A DNA stretch of 64,000 bases from Micropterus salmoides (GCF_014851395.1 NW_024044681.1:20724992-20788991), one strand, 5' to 3'; positions 35,750 through 47,630 are shown, counted from the stretch's first letter. Program-made: numbers and translations. The notes: a model not told the origin generated them from the letters alone.

Positions 35750-36210
35750 AAAAGAATAGGTCGACATTTTGGGTATTACGTTTATTTGCATTTTCAGAAG
35801 ATTGTCTGGCACTGTCCAAAGGAACACAAAATGTGCCTACCAGCACATGTAAAGCTCACAGATTAACATGTTATGTCTTGTTTGTTTAATTCATACAAAA
35901 GACAGGGTGTAAAATGTTGTGATTTTATGGGGGTGTATGTGCTATCCACTATTTCTTAGCTGGGACCAACACATTCCTGGTAATGGCAGTGTTTCATTAC
36001 AATGGTCCATGAGACAGCACATCAAGGATTCACGTTTTAGGACAGTGGATGATTTTTACACCATGAACTTGAAATATGTTTGTCTGTAATTTTAGGCTCC
36101 AAACAATCCTATGACCTGATCAACTGTTTATTTTGTTATTGTTTGTAATTGTTATTCAGTGTCTGATGGTGTACCTTGGGTAATCTAAAAAGAAGGCGAT
36201 CTCGTTCTCA
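35750..36210. repeat. Decayed fish MITE-like repeat
   Basis: 'ggtcgacattttgggtatta', 'tgcctaccagcacatgtaaa' and 'attaacatgttatgtcttgt' match the family seen at 7930-8500. Ends are not definable. Confidence 0.5.
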
Positions 36211-37014
36211 TCTCTAGGGCTGGAAACTGAACTTTGATACTTTTATTGCACTGACCAAATTGTTTAGATACTTTCGAGTATTGAAAAGTGCCTTGTCATT
36301 TAGTGCCAAATTTGTAATCTAACGAGTAAACCTCATCGGTGTCAGTGAGCCAATAAGCATGCAGAATGCTTGTACCAAGATATTTTCTGGTTTCTTTACT
36401 CCTTTATGAACGTAAACTGAATATCTTTGTATTGTGGACAAGGAATGCACAAAGTTGACATTTGAGGGCATTACCTTTAGGCTATGGGAACCATTATCAA
36501 AGTCAAAGTATTCCCTTCTTCCCAAGAAATGCAATACTAATAGCTCTATTTTATATTTATATAATTTTATATATTTATAATTTGGCCCTTAAGGTTACCA
36601 GCCAAAAGTTTCTTCCTTAGAGCTATTCACAAAGGTGCTGAGAGGCACTTTTACAAAGAGATGAGGCAACTTATAAAATAAGTGAAGGAGCAGAGTTGAT
36701 GCTGATGTTGTGGATGACTTCAAGCTTCAGGAATGAGCTTATAGTGACATAGAGATTGGTTTACAGGTGCCAGCCTGTGTTAATGATTGTAGAAAAAGCT
36801 ATTCACCAATTCACAAGTTCTAAGAAGAAATTAGCAATGGTTTGTTTGTGAGCTGAATTATTAATTTTAAATGTACCTGGCATGAAAATATTCTTCTGCA
36901 AGTGCATTATCTCAGATTTCTTTTCCCAAAGTGTTAGAAGCAATTTGGGAGTTGTTCAATTAGGACATTCTACTTTGGTTGTACAGTCTTAAATACACAA
37001 TGTTCATGCTATTT

Positions 37015-37306
37015 CAGGATGCTGATGAAGACAATGTGTCACAGGACCTTATTCTACAAAGGATGAAAATCATCAAGACTACTACGTCAGACGATCCTGA
37101 CGACATTGATATCATGGTAGAGGGCGGGAAAGTTCTGGCTGCTCTGGGCTTGCTCCATGGTCGTTGGCTTGGCATATGCAGTTAATCTTGCCTGTCCCAA
37201 GGAACTCAGGTACACGCTTGAAGTCTTCCAGAAACTCCTCCTCAAGCTGGATTATTTAAAACTGTCCCCAGGAGTGAACAGCCTCAAGAATAAGCTACTG
37301 TACTAG
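37015..37306 (+). pseudogene. SAMD3-like protein C-terminal exon, frameshifted
   Basis: An AG acceptor at about 37014-37018 precedes DADEDNVSQDLILQRMKI, IKTTTSDDPDDIDIMVEG and KVLAALG. After a frameshift near 37145 the other frame gives VVGLAYAVNLACPKELRY, TLEVFQKLLLKLDYLKLSPG and NSLKNKLLY with a stop at 37304-37306. This matches the C-terminal end of the large fish family annotated as 'sterile alpha motif domain-containing protein 3-like', whose function is not known. An earlier possible exon (about 32720-32745 and 35640-35672) is split by DIRS copy 1. Confidence 0.6.
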
Positions 37307-37369
37307 CTTAAGAAATGGGACCCTCACAGAATGAAATGGAACTATTAAGTCACTGTCAAAACTGTCACG

Positions 37370-37570
37370 TGATGACCCACTCACTGTGAAGTACCTACAA
37401 ACTGTTACTGAAGGAGAAATTCTCTGAGTAATATTTGATGACCGAGTTGAGGTGTTGGTTCTTCTATCAGGAATCCCGCCCACTGTGGAGGAGCTGCAAC
37501 TTGTTGTAAAGGAGGCCTATTGAATTTCTGAGTTCAGTTTTCAGTATTTTGATTTGGAATTAGGAGATTA
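37370..37570 (+). pseudogene. SAMD3-like N-terminal fragment
   Basis: Plus-strand translation gives VTVKYLQTVTEGEIL, then VIFDDRVEVLVLLSGIPPTV and EELQLVVKEAY before a stop, then EFSFQYFDLELGDYFTLH. This resembles the N-terminal PB1-like part of the same family. It lies downstream of the C-terminal exon, so the two cannot belong to one collinear gene; it is a second partial copy. Confidence 0.5.
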
Positions 37571-38340
37571 CTTTACTCTTCATAAAAGTGACCAAAGTAA
37601 ACATAAAGAGTTTTATTTTGTCATTTTGCACTTGTAAAATAAACACTGAACAAATGGAAACATTTCAGATATAAATGTTTAGAAAAGGCTGCACAAATAA
37701 ATGTTTAACTGCTGTTCTTTTCATGCATGGTGATCTGTTGAGTAAACTGTGGCAGCAAGAATGCGTCATATTGAGTAGATTACACATGACAAAGTGACAT
37801 TCAATATAATTGAATACATTTGTGCTACAGTGTGCTAAAATATGAGTTGATCTGATTTATTTTATTTAGTAAATTCAAATCAATTTCAGTCAGATAATTA
37901 GTCATCTAAATCAATTACCACCAAATATTTAGTAAATCTAAATTACTTTTGTCTGGAAACTTAGTAAATATAAATAAATTTTTTTGCGAAATTGATTTGG
38001 GTTTACTAAATATTTTTTAGCTATATAACACATTAGTTGCTATTAATAAATCCAACAAATTCCAAAAAAAAACCTGTTGTTTTTATTAACATCTACTTAT
38101 ATTTTTTGTTTAAATTTAGTTAATTTATTTAATACTTTTTAATCAAATTTGTAGTACTTAAAATATATTCAATTAAATTACGTGTCACTTTGTTGCCATC
38201 ATTTTTTTTAGTAACCAGTGGTCGCATTTCTTACGGTGTGGGGGAAGGGGATTACGGTAGTAATCTTTACTCATTACCACTGATGGCAACGTTGCCCTGC
38301 ACGATTTCTCTAAAAGTTGCTCTGTGTATCATCAGCTTAA

Positions 38341-40535
38341 GAGACTCAGAAAAGTGGATTATAAACACAAAGCAAGTCTCTCCTGACTTTTTAACTAATA
38401 GCATATTCATAATGGCAGCAAAGAGTAAATTTTTTTCCAAAATGTACAGCGTTTCTTAACGCCACAGGTTGAAATAAAATAAATAAAGCAAGTCACTCCC
38501 AAATGTTTTTCTGCACATGCAATTCTAAGAGCAGTATTCAGTGTTTTTTACAAAACATAATAAGTTAAGTATGTTACAGGCCCCAGGCGCAGGGCGTGTG
38601 GACAGATAATAAAACGTGTAAAACAGGAGAAATGAACAACACTGGAAACTTGCTGCCATTAGTCTACTAAATAACAATAAGTTAACAACATGTATCTATC
38701 AAAAAAAAAAAACACAGATTCATACACAAATATGATAAATAATCCACCTACTCATCATACCTTTGTTCAACCCATTAGAAGGGAAAGTGAACCTATCACA
38801 TCAACAGGGAAAATAAACCTTTCCTATATTATCAGGGAGTGTAAACCTTTAACATACTGACTGGGAATGTAAACCTTTTTTTTATATTAACAGGCTAAAT
38901 AAACCGTTTATCACAATAGATCTGTACTAACTGACAAAGACATTGCTTTCCTCAAATTAACGGTTTATAACATTCCAGGCAAGATAATGACATTTAATAA
39001 ATATGGATGACCTTTAACCAACACAAAACCTATTTTTATAAACAAAATACAAATAAAACATTTTAATAGTATAGTATAGATCCTAATGTTAACCATTTTA
39101 TTCTTTTAGAGGCCAACAACAGAACTTTAAATACATGTTCGAGAAGTTTTGAGGTGAGAAATCAACTTCGTAGATGTCGAATATCGGCAGTCTGACGAAA
39201 ATTGACGGCAAATCGAAAATGTGTTCAAACGTTTTCATAGTTGACAAGTGCCAATATCTTTTTATATACAGTCGGTCAATATATAGCTGCAGTAATGTTA
39301 GCAGAGGCTGCACAGCAACAGAATGGAGGTTAGCCCTATGTGCTAGCGGCCGATGTGTGCCACTGTAGGGTTAACGTTAACCGGTTGACATGCATACAAT
39401 CAATAACTTTGGGCACACACCCTGTGATGGTTAGGGTAAGAGGAATATACTTCGGTTAGCTCCCCCAGGTCCAGTCACACAGACCACTGCAGCCCAACAC
39501 AGCAGACGTGTCCAGCAACCGCTGAACGATAGTGTTAATGTTCGTAACGCTATTCTATCATTAAATTCTCAGTAATGTTAGTAAAGTTCAGTAAAGTTTT
39601 AACCAACATCAAGATATATCTGGCTCGTGATGTACAGAATATTCTTGGTTTGTGAAACTTAAAATCACTTTGGAACAAATAAAATATACAACAACAGTAT
39701 GAATTGAACATCGCTTTATTATTATCATTACGCTATTATAAATAAATTTTACAGTATTAATATACTATAATGATATTATATAATTATAGTATAAAGCAAA
39801 TATTAATGCATAATGTACACTGATTGGTACGTTGACATTTATTGGCTCTTTTTTTAACGGCTCTGCATGGGCCGAACGGCCGAGATAAACATCATCGTGT
39901 TTTGTGCGCGGTGGCTTGTGGGACGAACCATATATGGAAGTTCAACTTCCGTCAACTTCCGTCACGTTTGTCTGGTTTGTCTCAAGGGGGTAAGCCACAG
40001 TTGAAACAGTGAAGCCGACCAAAGCCTGCACGGACGGTTCCATGTAGGCCCAAAAATGACATCAAAACCCTGTGACATCCCGTTGCACATGAGAGATGTA
40101 ACAGTATTGCTTAGATTATAAACTTTCAGTGAATCTAAAACAGCTATTCGGCGATCAGTGACACTACGTTGGTGTTTGTCAGGTGAGCCTCGTAAGTGGG
40201 CGGATTTACAGTGACGATCTGAGTCAGTGAAACACACTGAGCCATGAAAGTTTTTGTTGGTGCAGCTCTGCAGCTACCAGAATTATGGTGTTTCTGCCGT
40301 TGCTTTACGTCATTAAACCACGATTATGCTGCGTGATCATGCGCAGTAGATGCTCGTGCCAACAGGAAGTAGCCCTGTAGTAGTATTTTATTGGTCCAAA
40401 ACTGGCTTCACTGCTCTCCACTGAAATCAGCGGGGTGGTTTCGTCCAGTATTCTACTGTCTATGGTTTGTCTGCGGGCTGCAGCTGGACCCTTCTCCCCT
40501 ACTGGGTCCGTGTACAGTCCTTGTATGTTTTGTTA
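38341..40535. other. Intergenic DNA, no gene recognised
   Basis: AT-rich sequence with no conserved coding region. The segment 39840-40340 is less AT-rich, contains inverted GTTCAACTTCC-type repeats ('acttccgtcaacttccgtca') and could be an old promoter or 5' UTR. I cannot link it to a gene. Frames of 64-95 residues here have no recognisable motif. Confidence 0.35.
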
Positions 40536-40539
40536 GTTT

Positions 40540-41050
40540 GTTTTTTCGTTTGAACCATGAAACAAACAAACGGGAAAACCACCTTTTTTTTGATTTCTTT
40601 TTTTTTTTGTCATTTCAAACCAAAAACGAAGTTGCTGTTTTCCGTTTTTGGTTTCTGAATCCAAAAACAAAAAAATGACTAAACCAAATTCAAATAACAG
40701 TCCGATTTAGTTTTTTGAAATTCCTATTTTAATTTCTCTTTCTTTTGAAGATTAAGGCAGATGGGGGTGGTCTGGGTATCTCTGGATAATCCGTAATTCG
40801 TTTGTAATACTAAAATGAAAATACCATTTATCTGTTTTTTGTTTCAAAACGAAAAACCAAATTACTGTTTTCGGTGTCAGAATCAAAAAACAAAAAACCA
40901 ATTAAAAACGGCCCGTTTTTCGTTTTTGGTGATTCATTTTATTGTTATTCCTTTTTGAACAAAGAATGATGAGAGTCTGTGAACTTCAGTCAATTCGTTT
41001 CTCGTTATAAACCAAAAACGGAAGACACGTGGTCTATTCCTTTTATGGAT
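40540..41050. repeat. Self-complementary 'AAAACGAAAAACC' repeat
   Basis: Short motifs such as 'aaaccaaaaacgaa', 'aaaacgaaaaaccaaatt' and their complements ('tttcgtttttggtgattcat') alternate on both strands, giving several possible hairpins. The same character recurs at 44460-44620, on the other side of DIRS copy 2. It appears to be a dispersed repeat in which the DIRS element now sits. Confidence 0.6.
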
Positions 41051-41639
41051 GCGAAAGCAATCGGTAAAACCTTCAAAATAAATGTAGCCCATGTACCTTG
41101 TAGTTAGAAAGGGGATTATAGAGTAAAACAGAACTAAAATAACGTTTTTAGTAGGTTATAAAGCTAAACTAAAACTGGGTGTGGAAAAAACACTTTAATT
41201 AACTGAAATAAAAATTAAAAATAATAAAATAATAACTCCGGCTGTTAGGGAGAATTAAACATTTGTAAGTGACCTGTAACTTCAGATTATGACAAGTGAA
41301 CTAATGTTATATGTAGCTTAGGATCGCAGTTAGCCTATTTATTTAAGTTTATATTATTTAATTCCTATTTTAGTTTCTTAACATATTTATAGGCCTTCTT
41401 GCTATGTGGAAGCTCAACCAGCAGAGGTCACTCTGCCCCCTTCTGTGGCGCCAACAGATAATAAGCTTTTGACCTTTTGACTTGTGTTTATATCAAAGAG
41501 AAGGCTGGCACTGTTACCAAAGGAAGCTAATCACTGAATTTGACCTTTTGACTTGTGTTTATATCAAAGACTTCACCTGCATTCCAGCTTCAATGGTGCT
41601 ATATCTGCTAAAAACGACTTGGGTTATGTATGTAACCCT

Positions 41640-41960
41640 TGTTCACCGAGAAGGGGAATTCGAACTGCGTCGGACACTATGGGAACGCCTCTGGGCGTGG
41701 CAGGGCTGAATTATGAATGAACCTACTCCAATCCTATTGGTGTTGCTAGAACGGTAGCGTGTGACGGCGTAACCGGAGGCGTATATAAGCACGCCGGCAC
41801 ACAGGACACATTAGCCCTTTTCACATTAGCAAGGCACTCCAGGCGGGGTGAGGTGTGGTGGACCGACGCAGTGTCTCGTTCCCCCTTCGAGGGAACTCAA
41901 AGTGCGTCGGTGACGACACTATGGGAACGAGATACCCACTTAGGCTGCGCCGAAACCCCG
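41640..41960 (-). repeat. DIRS copy 2 terminal repeat and internal complementary region
   Basis: The block around 41750-41815 is the inverted counterpart of 35425-35500. Between 41840 and 41960 the motifs 'ttcgagggaactcaaagtgc' and 'gtcggtgacgacactatggg' repeat shorter versions near 41645-41690, as expected for the DIRS internal complementary region used to close the circular intermediate. Confidence 0.65.
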
Positions 41961-42009
41961 CCTGCCCCCAGCGTGCAACCTGAGGCACGACTAAGAGGAC
42001 AGTGCACGG

Positions 42010-42882
42010 GTGCCGGGTGCAGAAGGAAGGTCCAGACTGTAAAACCGGATGAAAGTGTGAGGGGTGGCCCAGCCAGCCATGTCACACAAATCCTGGAGCA
42101 ACGCCCCAGCGAGGAGGGCCCTAGAAGCCGCCGTGCCTCGGGTAGAGTGCGCCCTTACGGCCATAGGTCACGGCAAACCACGCACCTGATAGGCCAGGGA
42201 AATAGTCTGAACGATCCAGTTGCTGATGGTGTGTTTAGAAGCGGGGAGCTCAGCCTTGGGTGACCCGAAACATACCAGCAACTGGTCTGCTTTCCTCCAC
42301 CGGGAAGACCTCAGAGTGTAAATACTCAGCGCTCTAACAGGGCAGAGCAGATGAAGTCTCCCGTCCTCCGCCGTCGCACGAGGTGGGGGATGAAACGCCT
42401 GCAGCACCGTGGACCCTGCCAAACTGGACGGAACCTTAGGGACATAGCCTGGACAAGGGTGCAGGATGGCCCTGACCCTCCCCGGGGCAAACTCCAGGCA
42501 TCGAGGAGAAACCGAAAGTGCTTGGAGATCCTCCACCCTCCTTAGAGAGGTGATAGCGAGGAGAAAGGCGATCTTGAGGGTCATGTGCTTGGCCTCAGTC
42601 AACTCCAGGGGTTTGAAGGGGGCCTCAGCCAGCGCTTTGAGAACCACTGCCAGGTCCCTGGTGGGAACCATGGAACGAGTCAAGGGGCTCATCCTCTGGG
42701 CTCCACGGAAGCGCACGACCATCACTCAGAGGGGTGTGGAACGCTGCAATGGCAGCCACATACACCTTGAGCGTGGACGGGGAGAGGCCCGCAGAGAAAT
42801 GGTGCTGGAGGAACTCCAGTATCATAATTACCGAGCAGGTAACTGGGTCCACCGCCCGTTCTCTACACCAGGTGGCGAACAC
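42010..42882 (-). pseudogene. DIRS tyrosine recombinase, copy 2, nearly complete
   Basis: It starts in frame 42882-42625 (FSAGLSPSTLKVYVAAIAAF), shifts frame, and continues in 42725-42168 with ITSLRRVEDLQALSVS. A TGA at 42168-42170 interrupts it. Beyond that, in the same frame, are HSTRG (His and Arg codons 42138-42149) and AGWATPHTFIRFYSLDL, with the catalytic Tyr codon at 42039-42041. All catalytic positions are thus visible but the gene is dead. Confidence 0.8.
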
Positions 42883-43005
42883 ATTTCACTTCAGGCCGTA
42901 CATGCTTCTCATGGATTGGGCTCTAGAGGTGAGTAGTGTCTCGACCGCTCCTGCCGTTAGGCCCGCCTCCAGGAACTACGCCACTTCAGGGGCCAGACCA
43001 TACAG

Positions 43006-43920
43006 CTACCACAGGGCGGGGTGTGGGTGAAGGATCCGGCCCTCCGCTTGGGACAGCAGGTCTTTCCTCAGAGGGACCTGCCAGGGCGGGCCCTCCAGGA
43101 GCGATATTAAATCCGAGAACCACACTCGTGCCGGCCAAACCGGGGCTACCAGTAGTAGGCTGACGCCGTCCTGACGGACCTGCTCCAGCACCCCCAGGGG
43201 CAGAGCGACTGGGAGAAAGGCATACAGACGCAGCCTCGGCAACGTCTGCACCATGGCATCCAGCCCTAGCGGGGCTGGGGGCGAGAGGGAGAACCACAGG
43301 GGACAGTGCGTAGTCTCTCGGGACGCGAATAAGTCCACGTCTATGGGGCCGAACCTTTCACATAATAACTCCACCACCTCGGGGTGGGGTCTCCATTCCC
43401 CGGGCCTCAGTCCCTGTCTCGACAGCAGGTCTGCTCCCTGATTATGGGTCCCAGGGACGTACATCGCTCTGAGGGACAGCAGTCTCTGCTGGGACCACAG
43501 GAGGATCTGATGTGCCAGTTACAGACATGTGCCTAGTGATTCAAATAGGCCACCACTGCCGTATTGTCGGTCCTGACAAGGACGTGGCGACCACGGAGGG
43601 CGGGCAGAAAACTCCTCAGAGCTCTGAATACCGCCAACATTTCCAGGCAATTTATGTGCCAGGAGAAATGATGCTCCTGCCAGGAGCCTCTCGCAAAGCG
43701 GCCGTCCATGACCGCGCCCCATCCCTTGAGTGAGGCGTCTATAGAAATAATTGTTCGGCGACAGATCGCTCCCAACACGGGCCCTGCTCGTAACCCGTAT
43801 CAGACGGAGCGGATTTCCCCTCGGGGAGAATCCCTTGGATTTTAGCCACCACTGCATGGCTCTCATGTGCAGTAGTCCAGAAGGTATTATACTGGACGCT
43901 GCTGCCAGGAGACCCAACAC
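43006..43920 (-). pseudogene. DIRS RNase H region, copy 2, frameshifted
   Basis: Frame 43778-43533 carries IISIDASLKGWGAVMDG, HINCLEMLAVFRAL and VLVRTDNTAVVAYLNH. Frame 43464-43006 continues with MYVPGTHNQGADLLSRQGLR and the linker FGPIDVDLFASRETTHCPLW to the recombinase. A frameshift lies between them near 43530. Confidence 0.8.
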
Positions 43921-43957
43921 CCTCTTTAAAGTGTTTTACAGTGATGGCGCGGCCTAA

Positions 43958-44428
43958 CTACACTCTGGTCACTGAGGACAAAAAAAAAAAAATGGACAGG
44001 TGGGCCCGCATCGTCGTTGAGTCCCACACCACCTCTAGGAACGTAGTCCGCTGGGTGAGCGTCAGCATGCTCTTCTTCTTGTTGAGCCGCAGCCCCAAAC
44101 GATGAAGGTGGGCGAGGACGACATCTCGATGCCGAACCGTTAACTCCCGAGACTGGGCCAGGATGAGCCAGTCATCGATGTAGTTCAGTATGCGGATGCC
44201 CTGGAGCCTCATTGGGGCCAGGGCTGCATCCATACATTTGGTGAATGTGCGGGGAGAGAGTGCTAGGCTGAATGGAAGAACCCGATATTGGTTCACCGCG
44301 CCCCAATAGAACCTGTAGAACCAGTAGAACCTGGCCTCTCTGACCACCGGGGAAATAAGTTCTATGGCCCCTTTTTCCAGCAGAGAGCGAACTTCCTGTC
44401 CCAACACCGGGCTCTGTCCTGTGTGCAC
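43958..44428 (-). pseudogene. DIRS reverse transcriptase, copy 2, partial
   Basis: The frame contains SLLEKGAIELISPVVREARF, VLPFSLALSPRTFTKCMDAA and the catalytic ILNYIDDWLILAQS (YIDD), then HLHRLGLRLNKKKSMLT. The fingers N-terminus is absent. The frame breaks after a run of twelve A at 43980-43991. Confidence 0.85.
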
Positions 44429-44429
44429 C

Positions 44430-45558
44430 GCAGTCCAGACTAATTTTTGGTATAATTAACAAAGGCAGAAACCAGAAACAGGTCGTTTTTCTGTTTTTTC
44501 AGTTTTGGGCCCGAAACGAAATAACCAACATTCAGTTTGATTTTTTGTTTTTTTGTTTTTTTGTTTTTTAATCAAAAGCAAAAAACCAAATTCAGCACAA
44601 TGTCTCGTATTCCTTTCTTACTGATAAAACAAATTTATCACTCAATATTTCCTTTCATTGGTGGGTGGGACTTCATCAACCCCCTGCTTCTGATTGGACA
44701 GTGTGCTCTATCAGTTTGTGCTTCGATCAGGCTGCTTTTCAGGCTGCTTTTCAAAATTAAGGTTCTCCCAAAGAATTTCCATTCCTGCTGTGGTTCTCCC
44801 TCTTTGCCTTAAGACGATACAATGTCTCCACAAAAATATACACTTAGATGACGGTTTATTAGTGAAAACTAATTAAACAATGCAATAAATCTGCCTTCAT
44901 GATTAAGAGATTAACAGTTTGAGAGGTAGCGATTCAGCTGTATGATCAGTTTGGAGCATGTAGTTTGTGGTGCAAACTGTAATGAATTAAACAAAGGTGT
45001 TAATTTTAGCATCGCATATTAAGGCTTATCTTTTTATTTTAGTAAATACTGTGGACAGTAAAGTGTTCTCAATATTGTAAAGATCGATGGCATCGAACCG
45101 ACAGCAAGCACACAAAGAGGATTTACAAAAATTGACCAGCAGGTGTCGCCCTGCAGCTCCCTCAGCTGTGATCACCTGGAGCCACTTAAGAAAACAGCTC
45201 CACTGAGTTCATCATAGTTTTATCTACTCAAGACTGCCGACATTTGAACAGAATTCTAAGTGTAAAGAGTAAAAAAGAAAAAAATATATAAATAAATAAA
45301 GGGGCTTTGCACCTTTGTAGCCATAGATCATCATTTAGCACAAGTAGCCTCTACCCATCAATACCGGTAGATGCAACCCAATAAAGACTAAATCGTATAT
45401 TATATTATATCATATATCATCAAGCTCAGTTCTGGTTTTACTAGATTTGCAATTAAAACTAGAACGTCAAGGCACACCACCTCTTAATTGTAAATAATTG
45501 TAGCCTACGTTGTCATTTGTGTTTATTAAACTTGTACCTTGGTTGAATATGTAAGAGA
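44430..45558. other. Repeat flank and intergenic DNA
   Basis: 44460-44620 is the 'cagaaaccagaaacaggtcg' and 'gattttttgtttttttg' repeat partner of 40540-41050. The rest is AT-rich with no recognised gene or element end. Confidence 0.4.
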
Positions 45559-45563
45559 CCCGT

Positions 45564-46200
45564 TGTTAGGTCCCCAGCTTGTCTAGGGGTGTGGGACGAA
45601 CAAAAGATAAATAACCGGGTGGGAAAAACCAAGGATGATTCTAAACATGCGCCAAGTTAATATATTTATTCTTAATCAAAACAAAAAGGCGTTTAATCAA
45701 CAAAAAACGATCTCTGCCCACACAAGAGACGATGCAAATTATATAAAGTAACCAAACAACATACGATGCGACACAATAGGCCTCACAGACTCCGCTGCTC
45801 CCTCAGCACTGGGAAAGCACACACGGAGGTTGCCCGTCGCTCACCACACTTCCACTGATCGGGAATGCCGCCTCCACGGAGTCACCGACCTCACGGCGCG
45901 AGGAAAAGTTACCAGCGGCACTCCGACGGTCACATCCTACAAGTCACGAAGTAGATCACACAGTAAATCACACAGAATAATGCGAGCCCAAGGAAGGGTG
46001 AGTGATTGAGTGAGAAGTAAGACGTCACGTTCGAGACCACTCCACTGGCTCTGCTTATGTGGCCCACTAATCGCCACTAATCGGCCCCAGCTGTGAGCTC
46101 CACCCCACGTCACACTCAGCAGGTACAGGTACACACCTGCAAGAGAGAGACAGACACACCTACAGTAACGCACAGCCCACAGATCTCACGGGTCGTAACA
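45564..46200 (-). mobile_element. Solo LTR, 637 bp
   Basis: It begins TGTTAGG and ends CGTAACA, giving 5-bp inverted ends (TGTTA/TAACA), and is flanked by CCCGT at 45559-45563 and 46201-46205. A 5-bp duplication and TG...CA ends fit a Gypsy-type or retrovirus-like LTR. On the minus strand an AATAAA-type signal lies near 45660, so the original element probably read minus. No internal gag-pol region is present, indicating LTR-LTR recombination. The family cannot be named without a search. Confidence 0.8.
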
Positions 46201-46205
46201 CCCGT

Positions 46206-46550
46206 TTACTGAGATGTGTCAGTCTGAGTTAATGATAAATGATCTGCGCCTTGATTTGGAACCAGGTGCGATCAACAAGTTCCCAGGCTCCTGTTATTGA
46301 AGCTGTTCCAACACCAACTGTAAAATGTGATCAAATATCTCCTCTGCTGCGAGGAAGAAGTCCCAGGGCCCAGTTTGAACGATCTAAGTAATCAGATTTA
46401 CGTGCGCTTGCACCTTGGCGCATTGCTATCACAATAGCAGATGAATGGCGCAGTATAAAAACATCAAGTGACAGCGATATAAAAACTGTCTCATGAAGCC
46501 AGATGTTCCTCCGCAGCTCTGTGTTCATCGGTGAAGCAGACTGGAGTCTG
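46206..46550. other. No feature recognised
   Basis: About 345 bp between the solo LTR and LINE copy 2 with no coding or repeat signal that I can support. Confidence 0.3.
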
Positions 46551-47597
46551 TAAAAATGGTCTCGGTGTCCTTAAAAGTTAACATAGATCGAATTTTTGCT
46601 ATATTTCTAAGTTCATAAAAACATGATTGAACAAACTTTGTGGTGTGCTGCTCGAAATTTAAATCACTATCAAACCAAACACCAAGGTTCTTTGCCACAG
46701 GCTTAATGTGATTTACTAGGGAACCAGCAGATGGCAGTATTTGATTTGCCATCTGCTGAGACCCAATGACCAGGTTTTCTGTTTTGTCTGAGTTCAGCTG
46801 GAGGAAATTATTTGACATCCATTTTTTAACTTCACAAAGGCAGTTGTTAAGTGAACTCAGCATTCCAGGGTCTGTGGATCTGACGGGCAAGTATATTTGT
46901 GTGTCATCAGCATAAATATGAAAAGAAATGCCATGTTTATGGATAATATGTCCAAGGGGAAGCAGATACAAGGAAAACAAAATGAAAAGAAGCAGATACA
47001 AGGAAAACAAAATGAAAAGACCGACCCCTGAGGCACACCATATTTAACTGGACAGAACGAAGAGACATAGTTGTTTACAGACACGCAAAACTTCCTATTT
47101 GACAGGTAGGATGAAAACCATTCTAGGGCAGTACCAGAGATCCCCACCCAGTGCCTCAGTCTGTCTAACATGATGTTGTGATCAATGGTGTCAAAAGCAG
47201 CGCTAAGGTCCAGGAGTACAAGGACTGAGCACATGCCTTCATCAGCAGACATTAACAGGTCATTGGTGACTTTAAGCAGGGCAGTCTCAGTGCTGTGGTA
47301 CTTCCTAAAACCAGACTGAAACTTTTCAAATATTTTGTTATTTTCCAGGACAGTGAGCAGCTGTTTGGACACAATTCTTTCTAGAATCTTTGCAATAAAA
47401 GGCAGTTTTGAAATTGGTCTAAAATTATGTGGGAGGGAGGGATCTAAACCAGGTTTCTTTAAAAGTGGGTTCACGCAAGCCGTTTTAAAATAATCAGGGA
47501 CACAACCAGTAGATAGGGAGCTGTTGAAAACAGAGATCAAATGGGGCCCAACAGAATCTATTACTTTCAGTAAAAACTTTGTAGGTATTACCATCAA
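46525..47597 (-). pseudogene. LINE reverse transcriptase, copy 2
   Basis: Frame 47597-46857 gives PLLKKPGLDPSLPHNFRPIS, KFQSGFRKYHSTETALLKV, LLDLSAAFDTIDHNIMLDRL and VKYGVPQGSV. The frame then shifts, and 47010-46525 carries ISFHIYADDTQIYLPV and KTENLVIGSQQ. All core motifs including YADD are present, but split between two frames at the duplicated 30-bp block. Confidence 0.85.
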
Positions 47598-47630
47598 GTG
47601 GGCTGGAGGACACTCATTTGTGATACTGTT

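Larger units (their letters stand above)
32165..38337. mobile_element. 6.2-kb region bounded by inverted repeats, with nested insertions
   Basis: The left end reads AGCTGATGATACACGGGGCA and the right end, complemented, AGCTGATGATACACAGAGCA. Both continue with CAACTTTT. TAA flanks each end (32162-32164 and 38338-38340), which would fit a 3-bp duplication of the PIF/Harbinger type. Inside are very AT-rich arms (about 32285-32530 and 37790-38180), pieces of a SAMD3-like gene, a DIRS element and a MITE relative. It may be a short MITE split by a larger insertion, or one composite element. Confidence 0.55.
41640..44428 (-). mobile_element. DIRS retroelement, copy 2, 5'-truncated
   Basis: On the minus strand, starting mid reverse transcriptase at about 44428, it continues through RNase H and tyrosine recombinase to the 3' terminal repeat and internal complementary region at about 41960-41640. 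It complements copy 1: this copy has the RT and the recombinase C-terminus but lacks gag and the 5' end. Coding is broken by stops and frameshifts. Similarity to copy 1 through RNase H and recombinase is high. Confidence 0.85.

Noticed and set aside
39962..40237. A 91-codon minus-strand frame in a CpG-richer segment
   Set aside because: No motif, splice context or sister copy supports it; length is within chance expectation.
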